Positions 1-10,066 of a stretch of 64,000 bases of DNA are shown in pieces. The notes under the pieces are model-generated. The model did not search any database. It was not told the origin of the DNA and was given only the letters and a program-made list of their open reading frames with translations. Within the stretch, counting starts at the first letter, position 1. Every line of letters begins with the position of its first letter. Source of the stretch: an uncultured Bacteroidia bacterium (GTDB lineage: Bacteria > Bacteroidota > Bacteroidia > Bacteroidales > ML635J-15); the NCBI GenBank assembly GCA_902776565.1, contig CACYQN010000004.1, positions 155,563 to 219,562 of the forward strand, in the 5' to 3' direction. A program made the position numbers and the translations under genes.

Positions 1-267
1 TTTCTTTATTGTCGTAAGCAGATTGTTGACAAAGTCGCGGCGGGCGGTGTATTGCTTGTTGACCGTCCAGCGGTTTTCTTCGCGCTCAAGTGTTACAGCA
101 GAACCCTGTTTGTTGGCAAGGAATATTTTTGTTATTGAAGCGGTATCCTCAACGGCGAAGTCACGCAATGTGCTCTGCGAGTCGTAGTTACGCACAAAAT
201 ATATCGCTATCGAAACACCGATGAGTATTACGATTACAATAAGCAGCAATAAGTTTGTTTTCTTCAT
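1..267 (-). CDS. DUF4340-like membrane-anchored protein (partial, 3' end off window)
   Basis: This is the first 89 codons of a minus-strand gene that runs off the left edge. It starts at the ATG at 267, only 5 bases after the gldG stop, so it is very probably in the gldF-gldG operon. The N-terminus has one hydrophobic segment (about residues 4-24: NLLLLIVIVILIGVSIAIYF). A soluble part follows with a SITKIFLANKQGS stretch, which resembles the start of DUF4340 proteins that often follow GldG-like proteins in Bacteroidota. Such proteins are thought to sit outside the inner membrane next to the ABC transporter; their function is unknown. The family call rests on context and a short match, so it is tentative. 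Confidence 0.6.
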   Translation of the reverse strand, partial: MKKTNLLLLIVIVILIGVSIAIYFVRNYDSQSTLRDFAVEDTASITKIFLANKQGSAVTLEREENRWTVNKQYTARRDFVNNLLTTIKK

Positions 268-272
268 ATTTC

Positions 273-2090
273 CTATTTTTCCTTTTTCGAGTATTTAACT
301 TTTCGCATTACAATCATCGTGAAGCCAATCAGAAGTACAATAAGTATCGGAATGATAATGTTTATGCAAATCCACATTGCCTTTTCTTCCCTGACTTTTG
401 TGGCATTAAGTGTGCGGGTCTTGAGTTCTCTCATTCTCAGCGATATAAGTCCTTCGTCGGCACATAGATAATTTACGCAGTTGATTATGAACTGGGTGTT
501 GCCGGGAGTGTATTGTGCATCGTAGTATTTGTCGTAGCCTAGCGGATAAGGCTGAACCTTGTCGCCCATACGCTTGATTTCGTTGCGGATGAAGTCGCCG
601 TCGGAAACGACAATCATCTGAGTCTTTTCGCTGCGTTCCTTGAACTTGAATTCCTTGTTGTCGGCGAGTTCGGGCGGGAGCCTGTTTGCAAAGTTCGACT
701 TGAATTGACCTTCGAGAAGCACTGCAACCGGCATATTTGGTTTGTTGAAGGTGAGCATTTCGGGCTTTTCACGAAGTATGTCAAGGCTGATTTCCACAGG
801 GTGCGACAAGGCTTTTGCATATTGCGAAGTACGGAGCAGAATAGTCTTTTTCACCAACGGGTCTTCGCCTACGGTGTCAATCGAGCTGACGAAGCAGGTG
901 CGCATAACATCAAGGTTCTTTACGAGCTGGTGGTCAAGCAGGGTGTCGGGAACGATGAGCGGGAAATAGTACCACGGCTTTGGCTCGAATTGCGGTTTGC
1001 CCTCAACTGTGTTGACGCAGACTGGAATCTGCAGGCAGCGCAAGTCCTGAATAAGGTCGGGATTGATGCGCACGCCGTAGTTGAAAAGCTGGTCGCTGAG
1101 GTTGATGTCGTTCATCAGAGCCATAGCGGTTGGGTTGGTGTTGAGGCTGTCCATATCGAACTGCATCCACTCCACAAACCAGATGACCTTTCCGCCGTTC
1201 ATAATGTACTGGTCGATAATGTACTTGTCGCGCTCGTTGAACCTCTTCTGCGGTTTGGCGATTACAACGCAACCGTAGTCGTCGAGAGCAGTGAGGCTAC
1301 CGTTCATATCTACGCGCTCTATGCGGTAATATTTTGACAACGAAGACATTATGTCGTAGGTGCGGTTTTCGTCCAACTCATCGTGACCTTCGAGGAAGGC
1401 GACCTTGTGAACCTTACGGCTAGAGAGCATCCACAGCGCGTGAACGAATTCGCGTTCCAACTCGGTGGAACTCAACATTGTGTATGGCGTGTTGCCCGAC
1501 GGACTGTTTGTGAGCAGGTTTACGGGGAAGTCCTTTTCCTTGTACTTTACCAATGCACCTGCGAAAATTATCTTTTCCGAGCCACCCATTCCTTCCTGCT
1601 GGACTATGTAGGTGGGGTTCAGGCCTTTATTGTATAATTGTGCAAAAATTTTCTTTCTCTCCAGCGGCTCAACTTCCTCCTCGTCCGACAGGAATCCAAA
1701 CCACTTCTGCATAAATCCCTGTTCCTCTCCGCTATGTTCGGTAAACGGATTCTTGAATTCGTAGCGGATGTTGTTTGAATAGCGGCATAGGTTTTTCATA
1801 AAGTCGTCAACTTCGCGCTGGTAACGCACAAGTTCCGATGGCAAGTCGTTGTCCTTTAGGAAGATTTCAATATAGACATCGTCGTCGAGGCTGTCGAGTA
1901 CTTGCTTCGAGAATTCAGATATTGAGAAGCGTTTTTCCTTGGTGAGGTCGGCGCGGAAGAACACCAACGACGACAAAATGTTGAGCACCACGATAAGCAC
2001 TATTATCAGCACCGCCTGAAAGATGTTCTGGTTGCGGTTCTGACGGCGCATCTGCGAAAATGATTTCTTGTTTTCTGTTTCGTTTGTCAT
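273..2090 (-). CDS. gldG: GldG, gliding-motility ABC transporter auxiliary component
   Basis: A 605-residue protein with one membrane segment near the N-terminus (about residues 26-46: AVLIIVLIVVLNILSSLVFF), a large extracytoplasmic domain and a second membrane segment near the C-terminus (about 575-595), ending in a basic tail. This layout, and the opening RADLTKEKRFSIS typical of the family, identify GldG. With GldF it forms the membrane part of an ABC-2 type transporter needed for gliding in Flavobacterium. In non-gliding Bacteroidota its role is uncertain. The gene lies 12 bases downstream of gldF and is followed by a DUF4340-like gene. The ATPase partner (gldA) is not in the window. Confidence 0.9.
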   Translation of the reverse strand: MTNETENKKSFSQMRRQNRNQNIFQAVLIIVLIVVLNILSSLVFFRADLTKEKRFSISEFSKQVLDSLDDDVYIEIFLKDNDLPSELVRYQREVDDFMKNLCRYSNNIRYEFKNPFTEHSGEEQGFMQKWFGFLSDEEEVEPLERKKIFAQLYNKGLNPTYIVQQEGMGGSEKIIFAGALVKYKEKDFPVNLLTNSPSGNTPYTMLSSTELEREFVHALWMLSSRKVHKVAFLEGHDELDENRTYDIMSSLSKYYRIERVDMNGSLTALDDYGCVVIAKPQKRFNERDKYIIDQYIMNGGKVIWFVEWMQFDMDSLNTNPTAMALMNDINLSDQLFNYGVRINPDLIQDLRCLQIPVCVNTVEGKPQFEPKPWYYFPLIVPDTLLDHQLVKNLDVMRTCFVSSIDTVGEDPLVKKTILLRTSQYAKALSHPVEISLDILREKPEMLTFNKPNMPVAVLLEGQFKSNFANRLPPELADNKEFKFKERSEKTQMIVVSDGDFIRNEIKRMGDKVQPYPLGYDKYYDAQYTPGNTQFIINCVNYLCADEGLISLRMRELKTRTLNATKVREEKAMWICINIIIPILIVLLIGFTMIVMRKVKYSKKEK

Positions 2091-2102
2091 ACCGTTGTCC
2101 TC

Positions 2103-2834
2103 CTACCATTTGCGACTTTCAAGTCTGAGTTTAGAAAAGAAGATAAAAATTGCAATCACGCTCAGGAAATACACTATGTCGCGCGAATCGACAACGCCAC
2201 GGCTTATCGAGCTGTAGTGGTCGTTTATGCCCAGCGACTTTATGAATTCCGCTACCGTTCCCGTCGAAACAAGGTCGGCAAGCAGGTTGAAACCGAGGTA
2301 GAACAGGAAGCAGAACACTATCCCGAGCAGGAACGACACGATTACATTCTTCGACAGCGAACTAGCGAATATTCCAACTGCCGCATAAACTGCACCGAGG
2401 AAGAAAAGTCCGATGTACGAACCTGCGATTGCTCCGTAATCGACATTTCCGACAGGGTCGGCCAGAAAATGTATCGAAAACAGGAAAAGTAAGGTCGGCA
2501 ACAATGCTATCAGCACCAAGACCACAGCGGCAAGGTATTTGGCCGTCACAATCTTGAATTCGGAAATTGGTCGCGTGAGAAGAAGTTCCATATTGCCGGT
2601 ACGAAGTTCGTCGGCAAACATATTCATCGTAATTGCTGGCACGAGGAAGAGGAACACCCACGGCGAAATCAGGAAAAGCGTGTCGATGTTGGCGGCATTT
2701 ACCTGAAAAATGTTGAAGTTTGTGGGGAAAACCCACATAAACAGGCCTACAATCAGCAGGAACACCGCAATTACAAGGTAACCTATTACCGAGCTGAAGA
2801 AGCCTTTTATTTCTTTTAAGAATAAAGTGTACAT
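2103..2834 (-). CDS. gldF: GldF, ABC-2 type permease of the gliding-motility transporter
   Basis: A 243-residue integral membrane protein with about six hydrophobic segments and the ABC-2 permease signature region (FADELRTGNMELLLTRPISE). The ATG at 2834 (MYTLFLKEIKGFF) is preferred. A TTG seven codons further upstream adds only unlike residues. It is the first gene of a gldF-gldG-DUF4340 set and the likely partner of GldG. The upstream gap is repeat-rich, and I see no clear -7 element for this gene. GldFG-like pairs occur widely in Bacteroidota, including non-gliders, so motility cannot be inferred from this gene alone. Confidence 0.9.
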   Translation of the reverse strand: MYTLFLKEIKGFFSSVIGYLVIAVFLLIVGLFMWVFPTNFNIFQVNAANIDTLFLISPWVFLFLVPAITMNMFADELRTGNMELLLTRPISEFKIVTAKYLAAVVLVLIALLPTLLFLFSIHFLADPVGNVDYGAIAGSYIGLFFLGAVYAAVGIFASSLSKNVIVSFLLGIVFCFLFYLGFNLLADLVSTGTVAEFIKSLGINDHYSSISRGVVDSRDIVYFLSVIAIFIFFSKLRLESRKW

Positions 2835-3128
2835 TTTTGTAAAATAAGACGGCAAAATTAATTCATAATTGCGAAATGGGAAAAAAAAGTTTCAGGGGCT
2901 GCGCCCCCGTTTGAAAGTTTTGGGTTTGAATGGCTTCGCCGTTTGAAAGTTTCAATGCCTTCACCGTTTGAATGCTTCGCGTTTCTGGGTTTCAGGTGGT
3001 TTGAGACGCAATGAATTGCGTCTGTACAAACGGCTGTTAGCCTTTTCGCCTTCTCTTCTTCTCGCCTTTTGGTCCCATCTTTTTAAAATTTAATCAAAAA
3101 TCGTATTTTGTAAATCGGAAATCTTTTT

Positions 3129-3136
3129 TATTTTTG
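3129..3136 (+). promoter_or_regulatory. -7 promoter element of the C10 peptidase gene
   Basis: TATTTTTG fits the Bacteroidetes TAnnTTTG consensus. The predicted transcript start near 3141 lies just before the leader hairpin at 3150-3186. Confidence 0.55.
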
Positions 3137-3149
3137 CCGTTCTTATAAT

Positions 3150-3186
3150 TTGCAATTTCCGCAAGCGGACTTCACGAAAGTTGCAA
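3150..3186 (+). promoter_or_regulatory. 5' leader hairpin shared with the S8 peptidase gene
   Basis: TTGCAATTTC (3150-3159) pairs with GAAAGTTGCAA (3176-3186), enclosing a loop with a smaller TCCGC/GCGGA palindrome. A similar hairpin stands at 9992-10031, at nearly the same distance from promoter and start codon. The role is unknown: mRNA stabilisation or translational control are possible. Confidence 0.5.
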
Positions 3187-3223
3187 GATGTTAAATATGA
3201 GGTCCATAATTGGAGTTTATTAA

Positions 3224-6200
3224 ATGATGAAAAAATTATTTTTATGGGCATTGTTGGCTATTTTTACATTGCCAATGTTTGCAAAGCACGTTGACGTGGA
3301 GAACGCCAGAACCGTGGCTCGGTCATTCTGGGAACAGAATCTTGGGAAACAGACTCGCGCAACATTCAGTGATATTACATCACAAACCGAGTTTACAAAC
3401 TTTTACATTTTCAACACAAGCGGCGGTTTTGTAATCGTCTCGGCGGACGATATTGCCGTTCCTATCTTGGGATATTCGGATGCAGGCAATTTCGACCCGC
3501 AAAACATTCCAGTGAACATGTACGAATGGCTTCAAGGCTACGAGAACGACATTAGCTTGGCTATAAGCAATGGCGTATCGGCATCGTCAGATATTGCCAC
3601 CGACTGGAGAAAACTAAGCAGCGGACAAATGGCTTCGCAGAAGCGCAGTCGCTCGGTAAACGCTCTTGTTCAAACAAGATGGGATCAAGGTTCGCCATAC
3701 AACACCCTTTGTCCTTACGATTCTGACGAAGGAGCACGCACAGTAACAGGTTGTGTCGCTACGGCAATGGCACAGATAATGAAATATTGGAACTATCCCA
3801 CACAAGGTAATGGCAGTCAAACATATACCAGCGGATATGGTGAACTGACAGCAAATTTTGGTCAAACAACCTACGACTGGAACAATATGGTGAATTCATA
3901 TACCAATTCGGCTACTCAGGCACAGAAGGATGCCGTTGCGACTTTGATGTATCATTGCGGTGTTGCAGTGCAAATGTCGTACGGTGTAAGCAGAACTGGT
4001 GGTAGCGGTGCCGTGACTGTTGGTCCCAGCAACGGAACTGCTGAATATGCAATGGAAAACTTCTTCCTATATAAGAATACCCTTAATGGTTGCTATAGGA
4101 GTAACTATAGTGAAACCGAATGGAAAAATATGCTGATTGCTGACCTTGATGCAGGCAGACCCGTTATTTACACCGGTAGAGGCGATGGTGGCGGACACTG
4201 CTTCATTTGCGATGGTTACAACAATAACAACCAGTTCCACTTCAATTGGGGCTGGGGTGGATACTGCGACGGTTTCTATGCAATAAACAGTATGGAACCA
4301 GGAACTGGCGGTATTGGTAGCGGTAACGGAACATACAACGAAAGCCAGTCGGCAATATTCGGCATTGAACCGAATGCCGGTCTTTTTGCAATTCCTAATG
4401 CCCTTACTTTCTCAGGTCTTGGCGGAAGCGAAACTTTCATGGTTCGCTCGAGCACAGCTTCAAGCCAGTCGTGGACGGCAGCTTCAAGCCAGTCGTGGCT
4501 AACAATCAGTCCTGCAACAGGTGCAGGCAGCGGAGCAAACACTACCGTTACTGCAACAGCAAGCCGCAACAATACAGCGTCGGAACGTACTGCAACCATA
4601 ACAATAACTCAGGGTAGCGCAACCACTACGGTAACAGTTGTTCAACCGAGCGGTATTGCTAACGACCCAGGGTGTTTTGGCGAAGACGGCAATTCCACTA
4701 TGTTCAGGGTATTCGAACCTGGAAACATGATTGTTGTTTGCGGCGAAGGATTCGGATACTATACTACAGGTCACCAAATTACCAAAGTCAATTTTACAAC
4801 TTACGATGGTGGACAGACAGGCAACTATTCCGATTATACAAACAATAGCTTTACAATAAAGATTTACGAAGGTGGAAGTACCGAAAGTTTGGGAGGCGGA
4901 TATACATCCAACATCGCCAGAGCCATGGGAACACAGGTATATTCGCAAAACTATACCCAGTCGTACTATGGCGACCAAGAAGTTGTTCTCAATACACCTT
5001 ATACAATAAACGAAAACACAAATTTCTGGATTGCAATAGTAGTAAATGGTAAGACATTGTTCATGTGCAACAAGACAGCGCAAGGTTCACCTATTGCGTA
5101 TGAAAATTTCTCGGGCAGTGCCGATGCTTTTGATGGCAAATACCTGTTTACCGATACTGATGACGGAACAGATTACCTTAACTTGGCAACATCTGCAAAC
5201 TATACCGATGACAGCCATTCATATTTGCAGCTTTATTCATTGCAATTCTTGTTATCGTTCTGCACTATCGACCCTTCATTGCTTATGGTAACACCCGAAA
5301 CTCTTAACTTTAATTCTGAAGGTGGAAACATGAACTTTACCATAAAGGCAAACGCAAATGTGTCGACAGGATGGACAGCAAGTTCTAGTGCTTCATGGCT
5401 GACACTTTCGGCAACATCGGGAAGCGGCAACGGAGCAACCACCACCGTTACTGCAACTGCTTCTGAAAATTTAAGCGGATCCGACAGAAATGCAACAATA
5501 ACAGTTACTCAAGGTTCCGAAACCAAGGTTATAACCGTAACGCAACCTGATGGTTCGTTTGCCGAAACAAACAGATGGTACGGAAACAACGAATCAAATA
5601 TATATACTCCATATACAAGTGGACATCAGGTTATAATCAGGCCTGAAAATTATGGAAATTATGAGGAAGGAAGCAAAATTTTGAAAGTAAAGTTTTTTAC
5701 ATACAACGGATTGCAGACAACAAATTACACCGACTACATAAACACGAACTTTACAATCAAGATTTACGAGGGTAGCAATGTGGACTATAGCTTAACACAC
5801 AATGGTTATACTACCGATATAAACACTTGCCTTGGCTCAGAAGTCTATTCGCAGAATTATACAGCAGAAAGTTTCAGTGGAAACGAATATAGCAGAGAGC
5901 ATACCGTTGATCTAGAAACTCCATATACTATACGTAACGGTGTTAATTTCTGGATTGCCGTTGTGGCAAACGGAAATACATTGTTCCTATATAAGAGACA
6001 AGATGTTGGAGACCCTGTCGATGCATCCAGCTATACTACAAGTATGGGTGTGGCAGCAGCATCAGGAAATTATTTGTACACAACTACTAGCGGTAGTACA
6101 GAAGTCCTGATGTTGAATTATTCCGCATATTATGTAAATAATCGGACCGAAGCACAGACAGCAACTATCGAATACAAGTTTTCGTATTATGTTTCAGATG

Positions 6201-9200
6201 GAGATACTCCCTATGTTGAATCTTCTGACTTGCAAGCATGGTTGTTGGATGATGGCGTATCACCACACTATGATGCAGAAACAAACATATCCATTGGTGC
6301 AACCGACGACATTATAATATATCCAGTTGTCAATAACAGCGGTCCGGAAACAACAACAGGAACAATTTCGACGACAATAAAAGTAGGTTCGGAAACAATA
6401 GAAGAGAATACATACAATATATCGTTGGATGCAGGTTATTTTGTATGGTTGTACCCAAGTCCGTACTCATATACAATTACAGCCGAACAATTAAATCAGA
6501 TGGTTGTAACAGGAACTTTTGATGTTTGCTTTCATGCTAACTATTCTGGTTTCGATCCGAACTTATCGAACAATACCACCTGCATAACTGTAACGCGTGC
6601 AACACCGACCTTTACAATCACAGCAAGTGCAAATCCAACAGCAGGTGGTTCTGTAACAGGTGCAGGAACCTATGATTTGGGCGAAGGAGTTAACCTTGTG
6701 GCAACACCGAATGCTGGCTACAGGTTTACAAGCTGGACCGAAAACGGAACGGTTGTTTCAACAAATGCAACCTATCAGTTTACCGCTTCGGCAAACCGTA
6801 CGCTTGTTGCAAACTTCACACAGAGAACCTACAATGTTACAGCAACCGTTGATCCAGACAATAGCGGTACAATCAGCGGGAACAACAGTCCATATAATTA
6901 TGGCGCAAATGTTTCGCTTACAGCAACTGCAAATAACGGTTACTCATTTGTAAACTGGACCGATGAGGATGCCAACGTTGTATCGACAACAGCAAACTAC
7001 CAGTTTGCAATCGATGGTAACAGGACTTTTGTCGCTCATTTTGAGATTGCACATTACCAGATAAGCGCAACTGCAAATCCAACAGCAGGCGGAACCGTCA
7101 GTGGTGCAGGTTCGTTCGAGCATGGACAGACTGTAACGGTTACTGCAACAGCAAATACAGGTTATACATTTACAAACTGGACAGAAAACGATGAAGTTGT
7201 TTCTACCGATGAACAATACTCGTTCTCTGCTACACAAAATCGCAATTTAGTTGCTAATTTCCAAATCATTACCTATAGCATTTCGGCAATAGCAAATCCA
7301 ACCGAAGCAGGAAACATTACTGGAGATGGTGAATATCCTTACGGACAAACTGTTACTCTAAATGCAATAGCAGCGCCAGGTTATAGCTTCATTAACTGGA
7401 CAGAAAACGATGCGGTTGTTTCGACCGATGCAGAATACTCGTTTACAGCAACTGCAAGTAGGACGCTAGTTGCAAACTTTGAAACAATCACATACACAAT
7501 CACAGCAATTGCAAACCCAGTTGAAGGCGGAACAGTCAGTGGTGCTGATAGTTTCACTTACGGTGCATCTTGTACACTCACGGCTTCGGCCAATACCGGT
7601 TACCAGTTTGTCAACTGGACAGGTAGCGATGGCTCAGTAGTTTCTTCTAATGCAAGCTATAGCTTCACAGTTACAAGTAATTCCACCTATCAGGCCAACT
7701 TTACCAAGACTACTGTTACTCCATTGCCTTGGACCGACAATTTCGAAGGATACTCATGCAATAATTGGACCTACTTACATGGTGAATGGGCAACACCATT
7801 GAGGTATGAAAAAGCACCAAATGTAACCAATTATTATTGGGGTGCATATAGCGACCCGTATTGTATGGAGTTAAGGGCAAGCAATAGCGATAACATGGTG
7901 GTGTTTCCACAATTCGACGAACCACTGAACAAACTTAAAATTACTTTCCAGATTGGTAGAGGCAATGCGGCTTCAGGTTATACTGTGCAGCTTGGCTATG
8001 TAACCGACCCAAGCGATGCCAGCACTTTTACTGCACTTGACACTATTGAAACTCCGTATTCAGCAGTTTCTTCACATACCCAATATACCTACGATTTGAC
8101 ACGAGACAACAATTCGCCAAGCAGTTCATCGTACCGTCTGGCTATCAAATATACCATGAGTGGCGAGGATTCTTGGTATCTTGACGATTTTGATGTAAGG
8201 GTTCCTTCATACACAATTACAGCTTCCGCAAACCCTGCAGAAGGTGGTAATATAAATGGAACAGGTGAATACAATCATGGTGAAACTTGCACATTGACTG
8301 CTATTGCAGAAGAAGGCTACCACTTTGTTGACTGGACAGAGAATGGCACTTCCGTTTCTTCTGATGCAGAATACTCGTTTACCGCAACAGCAAATAGGAC
8401 TTTGGTTGCTAATTTCGAAATCAACACCTATACGGTTACTGCAAATGCAAGCCCAGAAGTTGGTGGTTCTGTTACTATCGACGTAGATTCGCAAAACGGA
8501 GTTTACAACTATGGAACAAACCTAGTCATTACAGCAACTGCAAACGAGGGTTATCATTTCGTACGGTGGAACAGTGGATCTACTGAAACTCAAATCAGTT
8601 ACACCGTTGTTGATAATGCTGAGTTTATTGCTTACTTTGCTCGTGACGGAGTTGTCGAATACGTAATTTCTGCAACAGCAAATCCATCTGACGGCGGAAC
8701 TATTTTGGGAACAGGTATTTATGAAGAAAACACAGAGGTCGTCCTTACGGCAACTGCAAATACTGGCTATTCATTTGTTAACTGGACCGAAGGTGAAGAA
8801 ATCGTTTCTACCAATGCAGAATACTCTTTCAACGTAACTGCCGACAGAACCTTGGTTGCAAACTTCACTCTCAACACATATACAATTTCTGCAACGGCAA
8901 ATCCAACCGAAGGCGGAACAATTGAAGGTGCTCGCGATTATACTTACGGTGAGACTGCAACCCTAACAGCAACTGCAAGCGAAGGTTACAATTTCATCAA
9001 CTGGACCGAAGACGGTGAAGTAGTTTCAACCGAAGCCGAATATTCGTTTGCGGTAACAGCAGACAGAACATTGGTTGCAAACTTCACAATCAATACATAC
9101 ACAATTTCTGCAACTGCAAATCCAACCGAAGGCGGAACAATTGAAGGTGCTCGCGATTATACTTACGGTGAGACTGCAACCCTAACAGCAACTGCAAGAG

Positions 9201-9865
9201 AAGATTACAATTTCATAAACTGGACCGAAGACGGTGAAGTGGTTTCAACCGAAGCTGAATATTCGTTTACAGCAACAGCAGACAGAACCTTGGTTGCTAA
9301 CTTTGAAGCAATACCAGCAATTACCTACACAATCTCAGTTTCTATTCAAGGCAATGGTACTGTAACTTTTGGCGAAAATGAAATTGTTGAATTAGGAACA
9401 GTTACAGTTGCAGAAGGGGCAACACCAACATTCACATTCATACCAGACGAAGGATATAGACTCTCTAGTATGCAATATGGTGTAGATGGTGGTGATATAG
9501 TATATAATGCAACTGATGAAGTTATAGCAAACAATGGTGTTTTCACATTAGAGGCTGTTGACGACAATATGGTTATGTGGGTTGAATTTGTACCAATAAC
9601 ATCAGTTGATATGCTTGAAGCAGGTTCAATCGCAGTTTACCCGAATCCGAACAACGGTAAGTTCATTTTGTCAATGGAATCGATTGAAGGTGACGTAACC
9701 TGCCAGATTGTAAATGCAAATGGCTCGGTTATTGAGACAAGGGAAATGAGTGCAACCGACGGTTCGGAATTTGTTTTCGACTGCAATGTTGCTCCTGGTG
9801 CTTATTTTGTAAGAGTAATTTCTGGCGACAGAGTATGGACTAAATCTGTTGTAATAAACAGATAA
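3224..9865 (+). CDS. Giant secreted C10 (streptopain-like) cysteine peptidase with BACON and InlB-type repeats, T9SS substrate
   Basis: A 2213-residue protein. Signal peptide about 1-20; Spi-like propeptide about 21-140; C10 peptidase domain about 145-385 with the nucleophile Cys177 (TGCVATAMAQIMKYW) and His325 (GGGHCFICDGYN, followed by FNWGWGGYCDGFY). Two BACON domains (near 390-485 and 685-780) each precede a jelly-roll-like segment. Ten divergent InlB B-repeats of about 73 residues (ending RTLVANF) plus one degenerate copy follow, split after the fifth by an insert beginning LPWTDNFEGYS. The tail (about 2135-2213, VYPNPNNGKFILS) is a T9SS type A sorting domain. It probably cleaves host or dietary protein at the cell surface; BACON domains are thought to bind carbohydrate or mucin. 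GGAG at 3212 fits a ribosome site. Confidence 0.93.
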   Translation: MMKKLFLWALLAIFTLPMFAKHVDVENARTVARSFWEQNLGKQTRATFSDITSQTEFTNFYIFNTSGGFVIVSADDIAVPILGYSDAGNFDPQNIPVNMYEWLQGYENDISLAISNGVSASSDIATDWRKLSSGQMASQKRSRSVNALVQTRWDQGSPYNTLCPYDSDEGARTVTGCVATAMAQIMKYWNYPTQGNGSQTYTSGYGELTANFGQTTYDWNNMVNSYTNSATQAQKDAVATLMYHCGVAVQMSYGVSRTGGSGAVTVGPSNGTAEYAMENFFLYKNTLNGCYRSNYSETEWKNMLIADLDAGRPVIYTGRGDGGGHCFICDGYNNNNQFHFNWGWGGYCDGFYAINSMEPGTGGIGSGNGTYNESQSAIFGIEPNAGLFAIPNALTFSGLGGSETFMVRSSTASSQSWTAASSQSWLTISPATGAGSGANTTVTATASRNNTASERTATITITQGSATTTVTVVQPSGIANDPGCFGEDGNSTMFRVFEPGNMIVVCGEGFGYYTTGHQITKVNFTTYDGGQTGNYSDYTNNSFTIKIYEGGSTESLGGGYTSNIARAMGTQVYSQNYTQSYYGDQEVVLNTPYTINENTNFWIAIVVNGKTLFMCNKTAQGSPIAYENFSGSADAFDGKYLFTDTDDGTDYLNLATSANYTDDSHSYLQLYSLQFLLSFCTIDPSLLMVTPETLNFNSEGGNMNFTIKANANVSTGWTASSSASWLTLSATSGSGNGATTTVTATASENLSGSDRNATITVTQGSETKVITVTQPDGSFAETNRWYGNNESNIYTPYTSGHQVIIRPENYGNYEEGSKILKVKFFTYNGLQTTNYTDYINTNFTIKIYEGSNVDYSLTHNGYTTDINTCLGSEVYSQNYTAESFSGNEYSREHTVDLETPYTIRNGVNFWIAVVANGNTLFLYKRQDVGDPVDASSYTTSMGVAAASGNYLYTTTSGSTEVLMLNYSAYYVNNRTEAQTATIEYKFSYYVSDGDTPYVESSDLQAWLLDDGVSPHYDAETNISIGATDDIIIYPVVNNSGPETTTGTISTTIKVGSETIEENTYNISLDAGYFVWLYPSPYSYTITAEQLNQMVVTGTFDVCFHANYSGFDPNLSNNTTCITVTRATPTFTITASANPTAGGSVTGAGTYDLGEGVNLVATPNAGYRFTSWTENGTVVSTNATYQFTASANRTLVANFTQRTYNVTATVDPDNSGTISGNNSPYNYGANVSLTATANNGYSFVNWTDEDANVVSTTANYQFAIDGNRTFVAHFEIAHYQISATANPTAGGTVSGAGSFEHGQTVTVTATANTGYTFTNWTENDEVVSTDEQYSFSATQNRNLVANFQIITYSISAIANPTEAGNITGDGEYPYGQTVTLNAIAAPGYSFINWTENDAVVSTDAEYSFTATASRTLVANFETITYTITAIANPVEGGTVSGADSFTYGASCTLTASANTGYQFVNWTGSDGSVVSSNASYSFTVTSNSTYQANFTKTTVTPLPWTDNFEGYSCNNWTYLHGEWATPLRYEKAPNVTNYYWGAYSDPYCMELRASNSDNMVVFPQFDEPLNKLKITFQIGRGNAASGYTVQLGYVTDPSDASTFTALDTIETPYSAVSSHTQYTYDLTRDNNSPSSSSYRLAIKYTMSGEDSWYLDDFDVRVPSYTITASANPAEGGNINGTGEYNHGETCTLTAIAEEGYHFVDWTENGTSVSSDAEYSFTATANRTLVANFEINTYTVTANASPEVGGSVTIDVDSQNGVYNYGTNLVITATANEGYHFVRWNSGSTETQISYTVVDNAEFIAYFARDGVVEYVISATANPSDGGTILGTGIYEENTEVVLTATANTGYSFVNWTEGEEIVSTNAEYSFNVTADRTLVANFTLNTYTISATANPTEGGTIEGARDYTYGETATLTATASEGYNFINWTEDGEVVSTEAEYSFAVTADRTLVANFTINTYTISATANPTEGGTIEGARDYTYGETATLTATAREDYNFINWTEDGEVVSTEAEYSFTATADRTLVANFEAIPAITYTISVSIQGNGTVTFGENEIVELGTVTVAEGATPTFTFIPDEGYRLSSMQYGVDGGDIVYNATDEVIANNGVFTLEAVDDNMVMWVEFVPITSVDMLEAGSIAVYPNPNNGKFILSMESIEGDVTCQIVNANGSVIETREMSATDGSEFVFDCNVAPGAYFVRVISGDRVWTKSVVINR
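8875..9303 (+). repeat. Two near-identical 219-bp InlB-repeat units
   Basis: The ninth and tenth repeats of the C10 peptidase are almost the same at DNA level (period 219 bp, 73 codons). The other repeats are much more divergent, so this pair is a recent tandem duplication. Confidence 0.85.
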
Positions 9866-9894
9866 TAAACAAGTTATTAGAATTGTTGTTATGA

Positions 9895-9923
9895 GGTGGA
9901 TTCTTTGGAATCCACCTTTTTTT
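9895..9923 (+). terminator. Intrinsic terminator of the C10 peptidase gene
   Basis: GGTGGATTC, loop TTTG, GAATCCACC, then seven T. It lies 30 bases after the stop codon. Confidence 0.9.
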
Positions 9924-9974
9924 ATTAAATCGTAAAAAAATCGTCAATCTAAAATCAACAATCCAAAATTTGTT

Positions 9975-9982
9975 TATTTTTG
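9975..9982 (+). promoter_or_regulatory. -7 promoter element of the S8 peptidase gene
   Basis: TATTTTTG matches TAnnTTTG. It is the same octamer as in front of the C10 peptidase gene and has the same relation to a leader hairpin. Confidence 0.55.
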
Positions 9983-9991
9983 TTGCTTGTC

Positions 9992-10031
9992 TTTGCAGTT
10001 TTCCGTAGTGGGACTTCGCGGAAGTTGCAAA
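9992..10031 (+). promoter_or_regulatory. 5' leader hairpin, second copy
   Basis: TTTGCAGTTTTCC (9992-10004) pairs with GGAAGTTGCAAA (10020-10031). Compared with the copy at 3150-3186 the inner stem reads TTCC/GGAA instead of TTTC/GAAA, so paired bases changed together. The loop keeps GGACTTC in both. The start codon follows 35 bases later (37 in the first copy). Confidence 0.5.
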
Positions 10032-10066
10032 TTATTAATAATGAAGCCCTTAAAGAAATTTGTTAG

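Larger units (their letters stand above)
2835..3223. repeat. 389-bp gap with gtttgaaagttt-type repeats and one palindrome
   Basis: The gap between divergent gldF and the C10 peptidase gene. Bases 2885-3000 are a patchwork of short hairpin words (gggctgcgcccccg, ggcttcgccg) joined by variants of gtttgaaagttt and gggtttga. At 3003-3028 lies a copy of the GAGACG...CGTCT palindrome (GACGCAAT, GA, ATTGCGTC). Bases 3029-3080 are pyrimidine-rich and resemble stretches after the copies at 34265 and 46860. The promoter of the peptidase gene follows at 3129. No ORF with coding character is present. Confidence 0.7.

Noticed and set aside
705..1337. A 210-codon plus-strand frame
   Set aside because: It is antisense to gldG and has no ribosome site or known motif.
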